In this document: positions 1-8,100 of the stretch, piece by piece
How the letters are laid out: every line of letters starts with the position of its first letter
Numbering within the stretch: the first letter of the stretch is position 1
Assembly: GCF_017948485.1 (NCBI RefSeq)
Contig: NZ_JAFFSX010000022.1
Coordinates: 141,617 to 205,616, forward strand
Length of the DNA: 64,000 nt
From: Streptomyces sp. GESEQ-35
Lineage (GTDB): Bacteria > Actinomycetota > Actinomycetes > Streptomycetales > Streptomycetaceae
Reading direction: 5' to 3'
Position numbers and translations under genes: made by a program
Notes under the pieces: generated by a model
Databases searched by the model: none
Told to the model about the DNA's origin: nothing
The model's input: the letters and a program-made list of their open reading frames with translations, nothing else

Positions 1-56
1 GGCGCTCGCGCGGGGGACCCCCATCGCGTCGACCGACCTGATCTGCCGGACAGGCC
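1..56. other. short edge segment without a recognisable gene
   Basis: These bases lie between the window edge and the stop codon of the first minus-strand gene. No start, stop-bounded frame or hairpin can be judged in so little sequence. Confidence 0.4.
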
Positions 57-854
57 CTAGGCCAGCCCCGCCTCCGTCAGCAGATACGCCGTCAACGGGT
101 CGTAGTAGCGCGGGCTGAGCACGTGGTCGTCGAGCGGGATCGCGACCTGGAGGGTGCCTTCGGACTCGGCGAGGAAGAGGGCGGGGTCGTTGCAGTCCGC
201 GTAACCGACGGAGTCGACGCCGTGCTGGGCGGCGTAACCGGCCCAGCCGTGGTCGGCGACGACCAGGTCGGGCAGCGGGCGGCCCTCCTGATCGAGGCTC
301 GTGAGGATGGCGCGCATCGGATCGCCGGAGTGCGTGTGCCACAGCGTGGCGCCGTGCTCCAGCATCGCCACGTCCGCGAACTGCATGACGTACCCCTCGT
401 CCGTCTGGAGCCCGTCCGGGATCACGACGATCTCGCAGCCGGCCGTGCGCAGCGCGGCGGCCGTGGCGCGGTGCACGTCGAGCAGGCCGCCGGGGTGGCC
501 GGTGGCGAACAGCACCCGCTGCTCGCCGTCCGCCGCCTTGCGCAGCCGGGCCGCCATCCGGTCCAGGGCGTCGACCGTCAGCTCGGGGTCGATGGTGTCC
601 TGGCCGTACCGGTACTCCGGATCGTCATGGACACCCACCCGCTCCGTCATCACCGCGAGCACGTCCTGCTCGTCCGTCCAGCGCTCCCCGAGCTCGAGGC
701 CGAGCCAGTAATGCCGGTCGCCGTTCGCCAGCTTGCGGTAGTGGGAGAGGTTGTTCTCGCGAGGGGTGGCCACGTCGCCCGCGATGCGGGTCTTCACGAG
801 GTGGTCGACGAGCTCGGCGCGGCTGGGTGTCCCGGGTATCGGCATGAGAACCAT
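57..854 (-). CDS. phosphatase-family protein (actinobacterial, Pfam 'Phosphatase' type)
   Basis: A 265-residue soluble protein without a signal peptide or membrane segment. I recognise it from memory as the conserved Streptomyces family annotated simply as phosphatase. Its residues RVLFATGHPGGLLDVH and VVADHGWAGYA form conserved blocks rich in His, Asp and Gly, suitable for metal or phosphate binding. The reading frame stays open 19 codons further upstream, but I chose the ATG at 854 because an AGAGG-like ribosome site precedes it and the family starts near MPIPGTPSRAEL. It lies 57 bp downstream of the PucR regulator gene on the same strand, so the two could be co-transcribed. The substrate is unknown, and no catalytic assignment can be made from sequence alone. 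Confidence 0.7.
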   Translation of the reverse strand: MVLMPIPGTPSRAELVDHLVKTRIAGDVATPRENNLSHYRKLANGDRHYWLGLELGERWTDEQDVLAVMTERVGVHDDPEYRYGQDTIDPELTVDALDRMAARLRKAADGEQRVLFATGHPGGLLDVHRATAAALRTAGCEIVVIPDGLQTDEGYVMQFADVAMLEHGATLWHTHSGDPMRAILTSLDQEGRPLPDLVVADHGWAGYAAQHGVDSVGYADCNDPALFLAESEGTLQVAIPLDDHVLSPRYYDPLTAYLLTEAGLA

Positions 855-911
855 TGTGGAGCAGACCTCTGTGCGAACACCCGGCGTCCCGACCGCTGGG
901 ACGTGCGTCAC

Positions 912-2819
912 TCACCGTTTCCGCAGGGCGAACCACAGTTCCATGCGTACGTCGGGATCGTCCAAGTCGGCGTCCAGCAGCGCCGCGCACCGGGCGATCC
1001 GCTGCCGCACGGTGTTTCGGTGCACGGACAGCGCCACGGCCGTACGGTCCCAACTCCCGTGCAGGGAAAGCCAGGTGTGCAGGGTCTCGGTGAGGGCCGG
1101 GGTGGCGGCGACGGGGGCGAGGAGGGTGCGGGCGTGCGCCTCGGCCTCGTCCTGCGGGAAGAGTTCGGTGAGACTGCGGTGGGCGCCGTGCCGGATCAGG
1201 GCCGTGCGGGTGGCACGCGCGCGTGCCAGGGCACGGGCCGCCTGAGTGTCGGCGGCCGGCCACTCCTGCGGCGCGACGGCCGCGCTGACCCCGAGCGTCC
1301 AGCCGGGCTGCGGGGCGATCTCACGGACCGGTACGAGTACTCGTACGACATCCCCTGCGAGGTCCACCAACGGCGAACCGAGCGCGGCGCCCAGCGCGGA
1401 GGCGGCGACCGCGTCGGGGGTGTGCGCGTCGGGCCGCGCATGCACGACCAGCCACCGGTCACCGCCTGGACGCTTCGCTGGAAGTGCCGAGATGTGCCGT
1501 CGGTCTGCTGCGGCGCCATCGTGGCTGGTCGCGCAGTTCCCCGCGCCCCTTCGGGGCGCGGCCAAACCGCAGCCGACTTCACCTGATCTGCTGAGTAGCG
1601 GCGCGACGTCCTCGGGAGGGCTGCCCAGCAGCAGCCGTACCAGCGCGGAGGACCGGGCCGCACCCGCGCCGCTGTGGTGTTCGCCGGTGAGGAGGGTGAG
1701 CAGCACCGCGGCGACGGAGGCGATGGTGTGGTCACCGGGGTCGCGCTGCGGGGCCGCGATACCGAGGACGAAGCCCTGACCGGAGCCGAGGGCGTAGGCG
1801 GCGAGGTGAGTGCCGGCGACGGTGTCGGTGGCGGAGGTGGGGGAGGGACGGCTCGCGGGTGGGCGTTCGGTGGGCACGGGAGAGCCAGGCGCGCCGGGCT
1901 CACGTGGCTGCCGAGCTGTGCCTGTCGGGCCGGGACCCGCGGGTTGCCGAGTCGTGCCTGTCGCGCCGGGCTCTGTCGGTCGTCGAGCTGTGCCTGTCGG
2001 GCCGGGACCCGCGGGTTGTCGAGTCGTGTTTGTCGCGCTGGGCTCTGTCGGTCGTCGAGCTGTGCCTGTTGCGCCGGGACCCGCGGGTTGCCGAGCCTTG
2101 CCTGTTGCGTCGGGACCCGCGGGTTGTCGAGTCGTGCCTGTCGCTCCGGGCTCCGTCGGCTGCCGGGTCGCGCTCGTCGGCCGTACCACCCCCGCCAGAT
2201 CCGCGAGCGCCTCCTTCACCTCAGCCCCGGGTCCCCGCCCCGCCTCCGCGATCTCCCCGCCGTCCGGGCCGTACAGCACGGCCCGTCCGCCGACCCGCTG
2301 GGCGAGCTGTCGCAGGACCGACGGCACCGGGTCCGGGCGGGACGCGGCGGCCGCCAGGCTCTGCTGGGCCTCCGTCACGCGGCGCAGCTCAGCCAGGCGG
2401 GCCTGGGCCATGAGCTGCCAGACCGCGCGGGCCACACCGGAGAAGGTGGTCTGCGGCGGGACCTCGACCAGCGGCAGCTCGTACGCCTCGCAGGCCGCGA
2501 CCAGCGCCCGCGGCACCGTGTCGTGCACCGGTGCCACACCGAAGCCGAGGGCCGCGCCGCCCGCCGCGACGATCCGGGACACATAGTCGTCGAAGTACGT
2601 GCCCGAGCCCGCCGCGTCCTGAATGTGCACCCCGGCGGTCAGCAGCAGCTCGCCGCCCAGCAGATACGGGTACGGGTCCGCCATCTCCGAGGTGTGCGCC
2701 CAGTGGATGACGATGTCCGGATCGGTGGGCCCGGCGATCTGGCGCAGGGCGAGGTCCTCGCGGGCCAGGAGTGCCGCGAGGGGCACGGGTGGCGTGGGGG
2801 GAACGGCGGGGTCCGGCAT
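912..2819 (-). CDS. PucR family transcriptional regulator with internal repeat expansions
   Basis: A 635-residue regulator. The N-terminal ~160 residues are a PucR-type sensory domain (ALRQIAGPTDPDIVIHWAHT, then YLLGGELLLTAG). The last ~60 residues are the PucR C-terminal helix-turn-helix (SVHRNTVRQRIARC). PucR proteins usually control purine or nitrogen-compound catabolism, often beside transporters. The gene diverges from a sodium:solute symporter with a ureohydrolase behind it, so those genes are the likely targets. The ATG at 2819 has a GGAGGG site 10 bases upstream; an in-frame start at 2846 is less likely. Two oddities lie in the linker: residues ~216-320 are 12-residue tandem repeats, and residues ~413-446 are translated from a dispersed Streptomyces repeat inserted in frame. 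Confidence 0.85.
   Translation of the reverse strand: MPDPAVPPTPPVPLAALLAREDLALRQIAGPTDPDIVIHWAHTSEMADPYPYLLGGELLLTAGVHIQDAAGSGTYFDDYVSRIVAAGGAALGFGVAPVHDTVPRALVAACEAYELPLVEVPPQTTFSGVARAVWQLMAQARLAELRRVTEAQQSLAAAASRPDPVPSVLRQLAQRVGGRAVLYGPDGGEIAEAGRGPGAEVKEALADLAGVVRPTSATRQPTEPGATGTTRQPAGPDATGKARQPAGPGATGTARRPTEPSATNTTRQPAGPGPTGTARRPTEPGATGTTRQPAGPGPTGTARQPREPGAPGSPVPTERPPASRPSPTSATDTVAGTHLAAYALGSGQGFVLGIAAPQRDPGDHTIASVAAVLLTLLTGEHHSGAGAARSSALVRLLLGSPPEDVAPLLSRSGEVGCGLAAPRRGAGNCATSHDGAAADRRHISALPAKRPGGDRWLVVHARPDAHTPDAVAASALGAALGSPLVDLAGDVVRVLVPVREIAPQPGWTLGVSAAVAPQEWPAADTQAARALARARATRTALIRHGAHRSLTELFPQDEAEAHARTLLAPVAATPALTETLHTWLSLHGSWDRTAVALSVHRNTVRQRIARCAALLDADLDDPDVRMELWFALRKR
1482..1583 (-). 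repeat. dispersed Streptomyces palindromic repeat inside the PucR frame (copy A)
   Basis: On the minus strand this contains the core GGGGCGCGGGGAACTGCG followed by CGACCAGCCACGA, led by a GCGCCCC-GAA-GGGGCGC hairpin. The same core occurs at 26341-26420, 56540-56615 and 58145-58200. Here it is read through in frame and codes for about 34 residues (APRRGAGNCATSHDG and flanks) absent from ordinary PucR linkers. Confidence 0.8.
1860..2174 (-). repeat. 36-bp (12-residue) coding tandem repeat in the PucR gene
   Basis: Seven full units and partial end units of the pattern G-A/P-T-G-T-x-R-x-P-x-E/G-P can be read, for example GATGTTRQPAGP, DATGKARQPAGP and GPTGTARRPTEP. Units differ by a few substitutions and some recur exactly, as expected from unequal exchange or slippage. 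The translated region is Pro/Gly/Thr-rich and probably disordered. Confidence 0.9.
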
Positions 2820-2941
2820 GGTGTGCGTTCCCTCCACTCGAAGCACCTTGAATGGATGAAACGTACACTTCGCAGTCGCTTTCCGGCCACCTAGGGTCAG
2901 TCCTCAGCACCCGCCGGCGAGACCGACCGAAGGAGGGCCCT

Positions 2942-4396
2942 GTGGCCATCGACTACACAGTGATCGTCGTCTATCTGGCCGCCATGCTGGCCATGGGCTG
3001 GTGGGGCATGCGCCGCGCCAGGTCGAAGAGCGAGTTCCTCGTCGCCGGGCGCCGTCTCGGACCCACCATGTACTCCGGCACCATGGCCGCGATCGTCCTC
3101 GGCGGCGCGTCCACCATCGGTGGGGTGGGGCTCGGGTATCAGTACGGGCTGTCGGGCGCGTGGATGGTGTTCGCCATCGGGCTGGGCCTGCTCGCCCTGT
3201 CCGTCTTCTTCTCCGCCCGCATCGCCCGGCTGAAGGTCTACACCGTCTCCGAGATGCTGGATCTCCGCTACGGCGGCCGGGCCGGCGTCATCTCCGGCGT
3301 GGTCATGTGGGCGTACACCCTGATGCTCGCCGTCACCTCGACCATCGCGTACGCCACGATCTTCGACGTCCTCTTCGACATGAACCGGACCGTCGCGATC
3401 ATCCTCGGCGGCTCGATCGTCGTCGCGTACTCGACGCTCGGCGGCATGTGGTCGATCACGCTGACGGACATGGTGCAGTTCGTGGTGAAGACCATCGGCG
3501 TGCTGCTGCTCCTGCTGCCCATCGCCGTCGTCAAGGCGGGCGGGTTCAGCGAGATGAAGGCGCAGCTGCCCACCGAGTACTTCGACCCGCTGGGCATCGG
3601 CGGCGAGACGATCTTCACCTACGTGCTGATCTACACCTTCGGCATGCTCATCGGTCAGGACATCTGGCAGCGCGTCTTCACCGCGCGCAGCGACACGACG
3701 GCGAAGTGGGGCGGCACGGTCGCGGGCACCTACTGCCTCGCGTACGCCCTCGCCGGTGCCGTCATCGGTACGGCGGCCAAGGTGCTCTACCCGAAGCTGG
3801 GGAGCCCGGACGACGCCTTCGCGACCATCGTGAAGGACGAACTCCCGGTCGGCGTCAGGGGATTGGTGCTGGCCGCCGCCCTGGCCGCGGTGATGTCGAC
3901 GTCCTCCGGCGCGCTGATCGCCTGTGCCACCGTCGCCAACAACGACATCTGGTCGCGGCTGCGGGGGAGGATCGCGTCCGGTGACCGTGACGAGGTCAAG
4001 GACAACCGTGCCTTCATCCTCATCATGGGCCTCGCCGTGATCGGTACGGCCATCGCGCTCAACAACGTCGTCGAGGCGCTGACGGTGGCGTACAACCTGC
4101 TCGTCGGCGGACTCCTCGTCCCGATCCTCGGCGGACTGCTGTGGAAGCGGGGCACGGCCCCGGGCGCGCTCGCCTCCGTCGCGGTCGGCGGTCTCTCCGT
4201 CATCGGCCTGATGGCGACGTACGGCATCCTCGCCAACGAGCCCATCTACTACGGCCTGCTGTCCTCCCTGGCCGCCTACGTCGTCGTGTCCCTGGCGACG
4301 AAGCCGACCGATGCGGCCGTACTCGCCGCATGGCGCGAGCGACTTGCCGGGCGGGCACCCGAACTCGCTTCCGAGCCGGTTCCGGCCCACCAGTAG
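2942..4396 (+). CDS. sodium:solute symporter (SSS family)
   Basis: A 484-residue integral membrane permease. It has about 12-13 hydrophobic segments and the SSS-type core GGASTIGGVGLGYQYGLSG near residue 50, followed by RIARLKVYTVSEMLDLRYG. SSS permeases import small solutes with sodium. The GTG at 2942 is preferred over the longer frame because GGAGGG sits 6-10 bases upstream and the first membrane segment (IDYTVIVVYLAAMLAM) begins at once. It is followed after 44 bp by the ureohydrolase gene and the TPP enzyme, and is divergent from the PucR gene. The context suggests uptake of a guanidino compound such as guanidinobutyrate or agmatine. The substrate is an inference, not read from the protein. 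Confidence 0.88.
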   Translation: MAIDYTVIVVYLAAMLAMGWWGMRRARSKSEFLVAGRRLGPTMYSGTMAAIVLGGASTIGGVGLGYQYGLSGAWMVFAIGLGLLALSVFFSARIARLKVYTVSEMLDLRYGGRAGVISGVVMWAYTLMLAVTSTIAYATIFDVLFDMNRTVAIILGGSIVVAYSTLGGMWSITLTDMVQFVVKTIGVLLLLLPIAVVKAGGFSEMKAQLPTEYFDPLGIGGETIFTYVLIYTFGMLIGQDIWQRVFTARSDTTAKWGGTVAGTYCLAYALAGAVIGTAAKVLYPKLGSPDDAFATIVKDELPVGVRGLVLAAALAAVMSTSSGALIACATVANNDIWSRLRGRIASGDRDEVKDNRAFILIMGLAVIGTAIALNNVVEALTVAYNLLVGGLLVPILGGLLWKRGTAPGALASVAVGGLSVIGLMATYGILANEPIYYGLLSSLAAYVVVSLATKPTDAAVLAAWRERLAGRAPELASEPVPAHQ

Positions 4397-4440
4397 AGTC
4401 GTACATACGTGATGAAGTGCAGGAAAGAAGGCATACGTCC

Positions 4441-5409
4441 ATGAGCAGCAACGAGACGCCCCGCGGCCCCGTCGACTCCTCCCGCGTCCCGCGGTACGCC
4501 GGACCCGCGACCTTCGCCCGGCTGCCGCGACTCGACGAGGTCGGCCGTGCCGATGTCGCCGTGGTCGGCGTGCCGTTCGACTCGGGCGTCTCGTACCGGC
4601 CGGGCGCCCGCTTCGGCGGCAACGCGATCCGCGAGGCGTCCCGGCTGCTGCGCCCCTACAACCCGGCGCAGGACGCGTCCCCGTTCGCGCTGGCGCAGGT
4701 CGCGGACGGCGGGGACATCGCGGTGAACCCCTTCAACATCAACGAGGCCGTGGAGACCGTCGAGGCGGCGGCGGACGAGCTGCTGGGGACGGGGGCCAGG
4801 CTCATGACCCTCGGCGGCGACCACACGATCGCGCTGCCGTTGCTGAGGTCGGTAGCCAAGAAGCACGGGCCGGTGGCGCTGCTGCACTTCGATGCCCACC
4901 TCGACACCTGGGACACGTACTTCGGCGCGGAGTACACGCACGGGACGCCCTTCCGGCGGGCGGTGGAGGAGGGGATCCTGGACACCGCCGCCCTCTCCCA
5001 CGTCGGTACGCGCGGCCCGCTGTACGGCAAGCAGGATCTGGACGACGACGAGAAGATGGGCTTCGGCATCGTCACGTCGGCGGACGTCATGAGGCGCGGC
5101 GTCGACGAGGTCGCCGACCAGCTGCGGCAGCGCATCGGCGACCGCCCGCTGTACATCTCCATCGACATCGACTGCCTGGACCCGGCCCACGCGCCCGGCA
5201 CCGGAACGCCCGAGGCGGGCGGCATGACGTCGAGGGAGCTGCTGGAGATCCTGCGGGGGCTGGCCTCCTGCAACCTGGTCTCGGCCGACGTCGTCGAGGT
5301 GGCGCCCGCGTACGATCACGCCGAGATCACGTCGGTGGCCGCGTCCCACACGGCGTACGAACTGACCACGATCATGTCCCGCCAGATTGCAGAGGCCCGC
5401 GCGAAGTGA
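4441..5409 (+). CDS. speB: ureohydrolase: agmatinase / guanidinobutyrase-type
   Basis: A 322-residue enzyme of the arginase/agmatinase family, which hydrolyses a guanidino group to urea and an amine using a binuclear manganese centre. The metal-binding motifs are all present: GGDHT (about residue 126), DAHLDTWD (about residue 151) and SIDIDCLDPAHAPGTGTPE (about residue 240). The ATG at 4441 follows a GGAAAGAAGG site; the upstream extension of the frame lies inside the symporter gene. Its stop overlaps the next gene by 4 bp, so the two are translationally coupled. The family alone does not separate agmatine, guanidinobutyrate and guanidinopropionate as substrate, so the gene symbol is provisional. 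Confidence 0.88.
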   Translation: MSSNETPRGPVDSSRVPRYAGPATFARLPRLDEVGRADVAVVGVPFDSGVSYRPGARFGGNAIREASRLLRPYNPAQDASPFALAQVADGGDIAVNPFNINEAVETVEAAADELLGTGARLMTLGGDHTIALPLLRSVAKKHGPVALLHFDAHLDTWDTYFGAEYTHGTPFRRAVEEGILDTAALSHVGTRGPLYGKQDLDDDEKMGFGIVTSADVMRRGVDEVADQLRQRIGDRPLYISIDIDCLDPAHAPGTGTPEAGGMTSRELLEILRGLASCNLVSADVVEVAPAYDHAEITSVAASHTAYELTTIMSRQIAEARAK

Positions 5410-7088
5410 CTCACGACCACGACCTGGTACTCCGCCCCACCGCCGCTCAGACGGAGGCCGCGCTGAACCCTCCCCCCGGCCGCAACGGCGGGGACCTGGT
5501 CGTGGAGACGCTGGCCGGGCTCGGCGCGACCACGGTGTTCGGGCTGCCCGGCCAGCACGCGCTGGGCATGTTCGACGCGCTGCGCCGCAGCGACCTGCGG
5601 TACATCGGCCTGCGGGTGGAGAACAACGCCGGGTTCGCGGCCGACGCGTACGGCCGGATCACGGGCGAGGCGGCACCGCTGCTGCTGTCGACGGGGCCGG
5701 GCGCGCTGACCTCACTGGCCGCGCTCCAGGAGGCGGCCGCGGCCTCCGCCCCCGTGCTGGCGATCAGCAGCCAGATCCCGACCGCGGGGCTGGGCGGCGG
5801 CCGGCACGGGTATCTGCATGAACTCCCGGACCAGGCGGCCTCGTTCAGGGGCGTGGTCAAGTCCGTCCACACGGTCCGTACGCAGTCCCAGATCCCGTCC
5901 GCGATCGAGGCGGCCTGGAAGTCGGCGCTGACGGTTCCGCACGGCCCGGTATGGGTGGAGATCCCGCAGGACGTGCTGCTGGCCGAGACCTCGATCCCGG
6001 TGGTGACGGGCGGCGACGCCTTCCCCGACGAGCTGCCTCCGCGCCCCGAACTGACGGCGGTGGCAGCCGACTTGCTGTCGAAGGCGGCCCGCCCGGCGAT
6101 CATCGCGGGCGGGGGAGTGGTACGGGCGGACGCCTCGGGCAAGCTGAAGCAGCTGGCGGAGGTCCTCCAGGCGCCGGTCGTCACGACCCCCGGCGGCAAG
6201 GGCGCGTTCCCCTGGAAGCACCCGCTGTCATTGCAGTCCTGGATCGAGGACCGGCACACCACGGACTTCCTGGAGGACGCGGACGTACTCCTGGTGGTGG
6301 GCTCGGGGTTGGGCGAGGTGTCGTCCAACTACCACACGTTCAAGCCGCGCGGCCGGGTGATCCAGATCGAGGCGGACCTCGGCAAGCTGGAGTCCAACCA
6401 TCCGGCGCTGGGCATCCACGCGGACGCGCGCCTTGCGCTTCAGGCGCTGCTGGAGACGGTGGAGGAGCGTTCCGACTCCTCGGCCCCGGAACGCGTACGA
6501 ACGGTGCTCGCGAAGGTGTCCGAGCGTATCGCCGCCCAGGAACTCACCCTGGAACAGGACGTGTTGGCCTCGGTGCGCAGGGCCCTGCCCGCCGACTCCC
6601 CGTCCTTCTGGGACATGACGATCCTCGCGTACTGGGCCTGGTCGGCGTTCGACGCCAAGGGCCCCAACCACCTGCACTCGGCCCAGGGTGCCGGCGGCCT
6701 CGGCTACGGCTTCCCGGCGGCGCTCGGCGCGGCCGCCGCCGACCCGACCCGCCCGGTGCTGGCGGTGTCGGGCGACGGCGGCGCCCTCTACTCCATCGCC
6801 GAGCTGGCGACGGCCAAGCAGTACGACCTGCCGGTCACCTGGCTGATCGTCGACGACGGCGGCTACGGCATCCTCCGCGAGTACATGAACGACGCCTTCG
6901 GCGAGGCGACGGCGACGGAGCTGACGCGGCCGGACTATGTGGCGCTGGCGGAGTCGTTCGGGGTCCCGGGGGTTCGCACGTCCCCCGAGACCCTGGAGAC
7001 GGACCTCGCGAAGGCGCTGGCGGCACCGGGACCCTCGGTGGTCGTACTCCCGGCTGTGCTGCGGATGTTCGCGCCTACGCATCTGTAG
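5406..7088 (+). CDS. thiamine pyrophosphate enzyme, acetolactate synthase-like
   Basis: A 560-residue three-domain TPP enzyme. The N-terminal pyrimidine-binding domain (GLPGQHALGMFDAL, then VENNAGFAADAYGRITG with the catalytic Glu), a central domain, and the C-terminal PP domain with the TPP motif GDGGALYS...VDDGGYG are all visible. It resembles acetolactate synthase-like decarboxylases or carboligases that act on 2-oxo acids. The GTG start overlaps the ureohydrolase stop (GTGA), and the gene probably ends the symporter operon; the convergent endonuclease gene ends only 12 bp away. No regulatory subunit gene (ilvN type) is adjacent, which argues against branched-chain amino acid synthesis. 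The true substrate is unknown. Confidence 0.82.
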   Translation: MTHDHDLVLRPTAAQTEAALNPPPGRNGGDLVVETLAGLGATTVFGLPGQHALGMFDALRRSDLRYIGLRVENNAGFAADAYGRITGEAAPLLLSTGPGALTSLAALQEAAAASAPVLAISSQIPTAGLGGGRHGYLHELPDQAASFRGVVKSVHTVRTQSQIPSAIEAAWKSALTVPHGPVWVEIPQDVLLAETSIPVVTGGDAFPDELPPRPELTAVAADLLSKAARPAIIAGGGVVRADASGKLKQLAEVLQAPVVTTPGGKGAFPWKHPLSLQSWIEDRHTTDFLEDADVLLVVGSGLGEVSSNYHTFKPRGRVIQIEADLGKLESNHPALGIHADARLALQALLETVEERSDSSAPERVRTVLAKVSERIAAQELTLEQDVLASVRRALPADSPSFWDMTILAYWAWSAFDAKGPNHLHSAQGAGGLGYGFPAALGAAAADPTRPVLAVSGDGGALYSIAELATAKQYDLPVTWLIVDDGGYGILREYMNDAFGEATATELTRPDYVALAESFGVPGVRTSPETLETDLAKALAAPGPSVVVLPAVLRMFAPTHL

Positions 7089-7100
7089 GGCCGACCGGGA

Positions 7101-7910
7101 CTACCAGATCGACTCGACCCACTCCGGGTGGTCGATGAACGGGTTGCGGTTGTGCTGGTAGGTGTCGTAGATGACCTCGTTGCGGTTCTCCTCGAACGCG
7201 CTCGGCGGGTCCTCGTCGTTCCACTGCTTGAGGACCGAGAGGCGGCCCATGTACGGGTTGCTGCCGTTGCCGACCGAGTCGTTGGGCTCCAGGTCGGCCC
7301 AGCCGTCGCCGCCCTCGTAGCGCACGGTCATGTAGAGGATCATGCGGGCCACGTCGCCCTTGTCCGCGTCGCGCGGCTCGAAGGAGTTGGAGTCGACGAG
7401 GCTGCCGCCGCCGTTGGTGACCGTGCTGCCGCCGTTGTCGAAGTCCAGGTTGCCCCGGGTGCTGTTGATCGTCACGTCGCAGGGGCGCAGGTGGTGCAGG
7501 TCCGTGCCGGGGCCGGTCGCCTCGCCGAAGTCGCCGTGCGACTTGGCCCAGGTGTGCTCACGGTTCCAGTCGCCGACATCGCCGCCGTTGAGGGACTTGC
7601 TGCGCGAGGCACCGCTGTACAGCAGGACCACGTTGCTGCTGTTGTTCGGGTCCTGGTCGGTGGCCTTGAGCGCGTTCCAGACCGCGGAGTACGAGATCTT
7701 GCTCTGGTCGCTGATGATCGTGTGCAGCGAGGACTTGAGGGCGGTGCCGGTCTTGCCGATCGCGTCCGCGTAGTACGTGTCGTCGTACGCGGTCGTCGTG
7801 GCGGCCGCGGGGGTCGCGGTCAGCGCCGGCGCGGTGAGGCCTACGAGTACGGCCGAGACGGTCAGCGCCAGGGTCTTCCAATGGCGCTTGCGTATGGGGG
7901 TCACGGGCAT
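7101..7910 (-). CDS. secreted endonuclease I family nuclease
   Basis: A 269-residue protein from the ATG at 7910. It has a Sec signal peptide (IRKRHWKTLALTVSAVLVGL..., cleavage after TPAAA), so it acts outside the cell. The mature part is EndoI: WNREHTWAKSHGDFG carries the conserved His of the beta-beta-alpha-metal nuclease site, followed by DLHHLRPCDVTINSTRGN. The family degrades DNA non-specifically for nutrient recovery. The frame is open to an ATG at 7973, which would give a 21-residue longer n-region; neither start has a strong ribosome site. It converges on the TPP enzyme gene and is separated upstream from the glycosyltransferase gene by a hairpin terminator. Confidence 0.88.
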   Translation of the reverse strand: MPVTPIRKRHWKTLALTVSAVLVGLTAPALTATPAAATTTAYDDTYYADAIGKTGTALKSSLHTIISDQSKISYSAVWNALKATDQDPNNSSNVVLLYSGASRSKSLNGGDVGDWNREHTWAKSHGDFGEATGPGTDLHHLRPCDVTINSTRGNLDFDNGGSTVTNGGGSLVDSNSFEPRDADKGDVARMILYMTVRYEGGDGWADLEPNDSVGNGSNPYMGRLSVLKQWNDEDPPSAFEENRNEVIYDTYQHNRNPFIDHPEWVESIW

Positions 7911-8058
7911 CGTGGGGGTGTCCGTTCTACGCGTGTTGAATGGAGCGGGCAAACGGGAGCGTGACATGGACATGAGTGCCTGTAAATAAACTGCACATGT
8001 CGATCAGGTGGCCCAGTCCGGCAAATCGCCCCTTGTCTACGCGAGTTGACACGCGAAA

Positions 8059-8086
8059 CGGCCCCCGACCGGAAGGTCGGGGGCCG
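8059..8086 (-). terminator. intrinsic-type hairpin terminator after the GT39 gene
   Basis: A perfect 12-bp stem (CGGCCCCCGACC / GGTCGGGGGCCG) with a 4-base loop lies 15 bp after the stop of the glycosyltransferase gene. Read on the minus strand it is followed by TTTCGCG. It separates that gene from the downstream endonuclease gene. Confidence 0.85.
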
Positions 8087-8100
8087 TTGGGGCCGGATCG

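Noticed and set aside
1860..2174. CRISPR-like array
   Set aside because: The units are contiguous coding repeats without spacers.
5406..7088. Biosynthetic acetolactate synthase large subunit (ilvB)
   Set aside because: No ilvN or ilvC gene is adjacent, and the gene is coupled to a ureohydrolase.
4441..7088. Clavulanate-like beta-lactam cluster
   Set aside because: Although TPP enzyme and amidinohydrolase occur together, beta-lactam synthetase and clavaminate synthase genes are missing.
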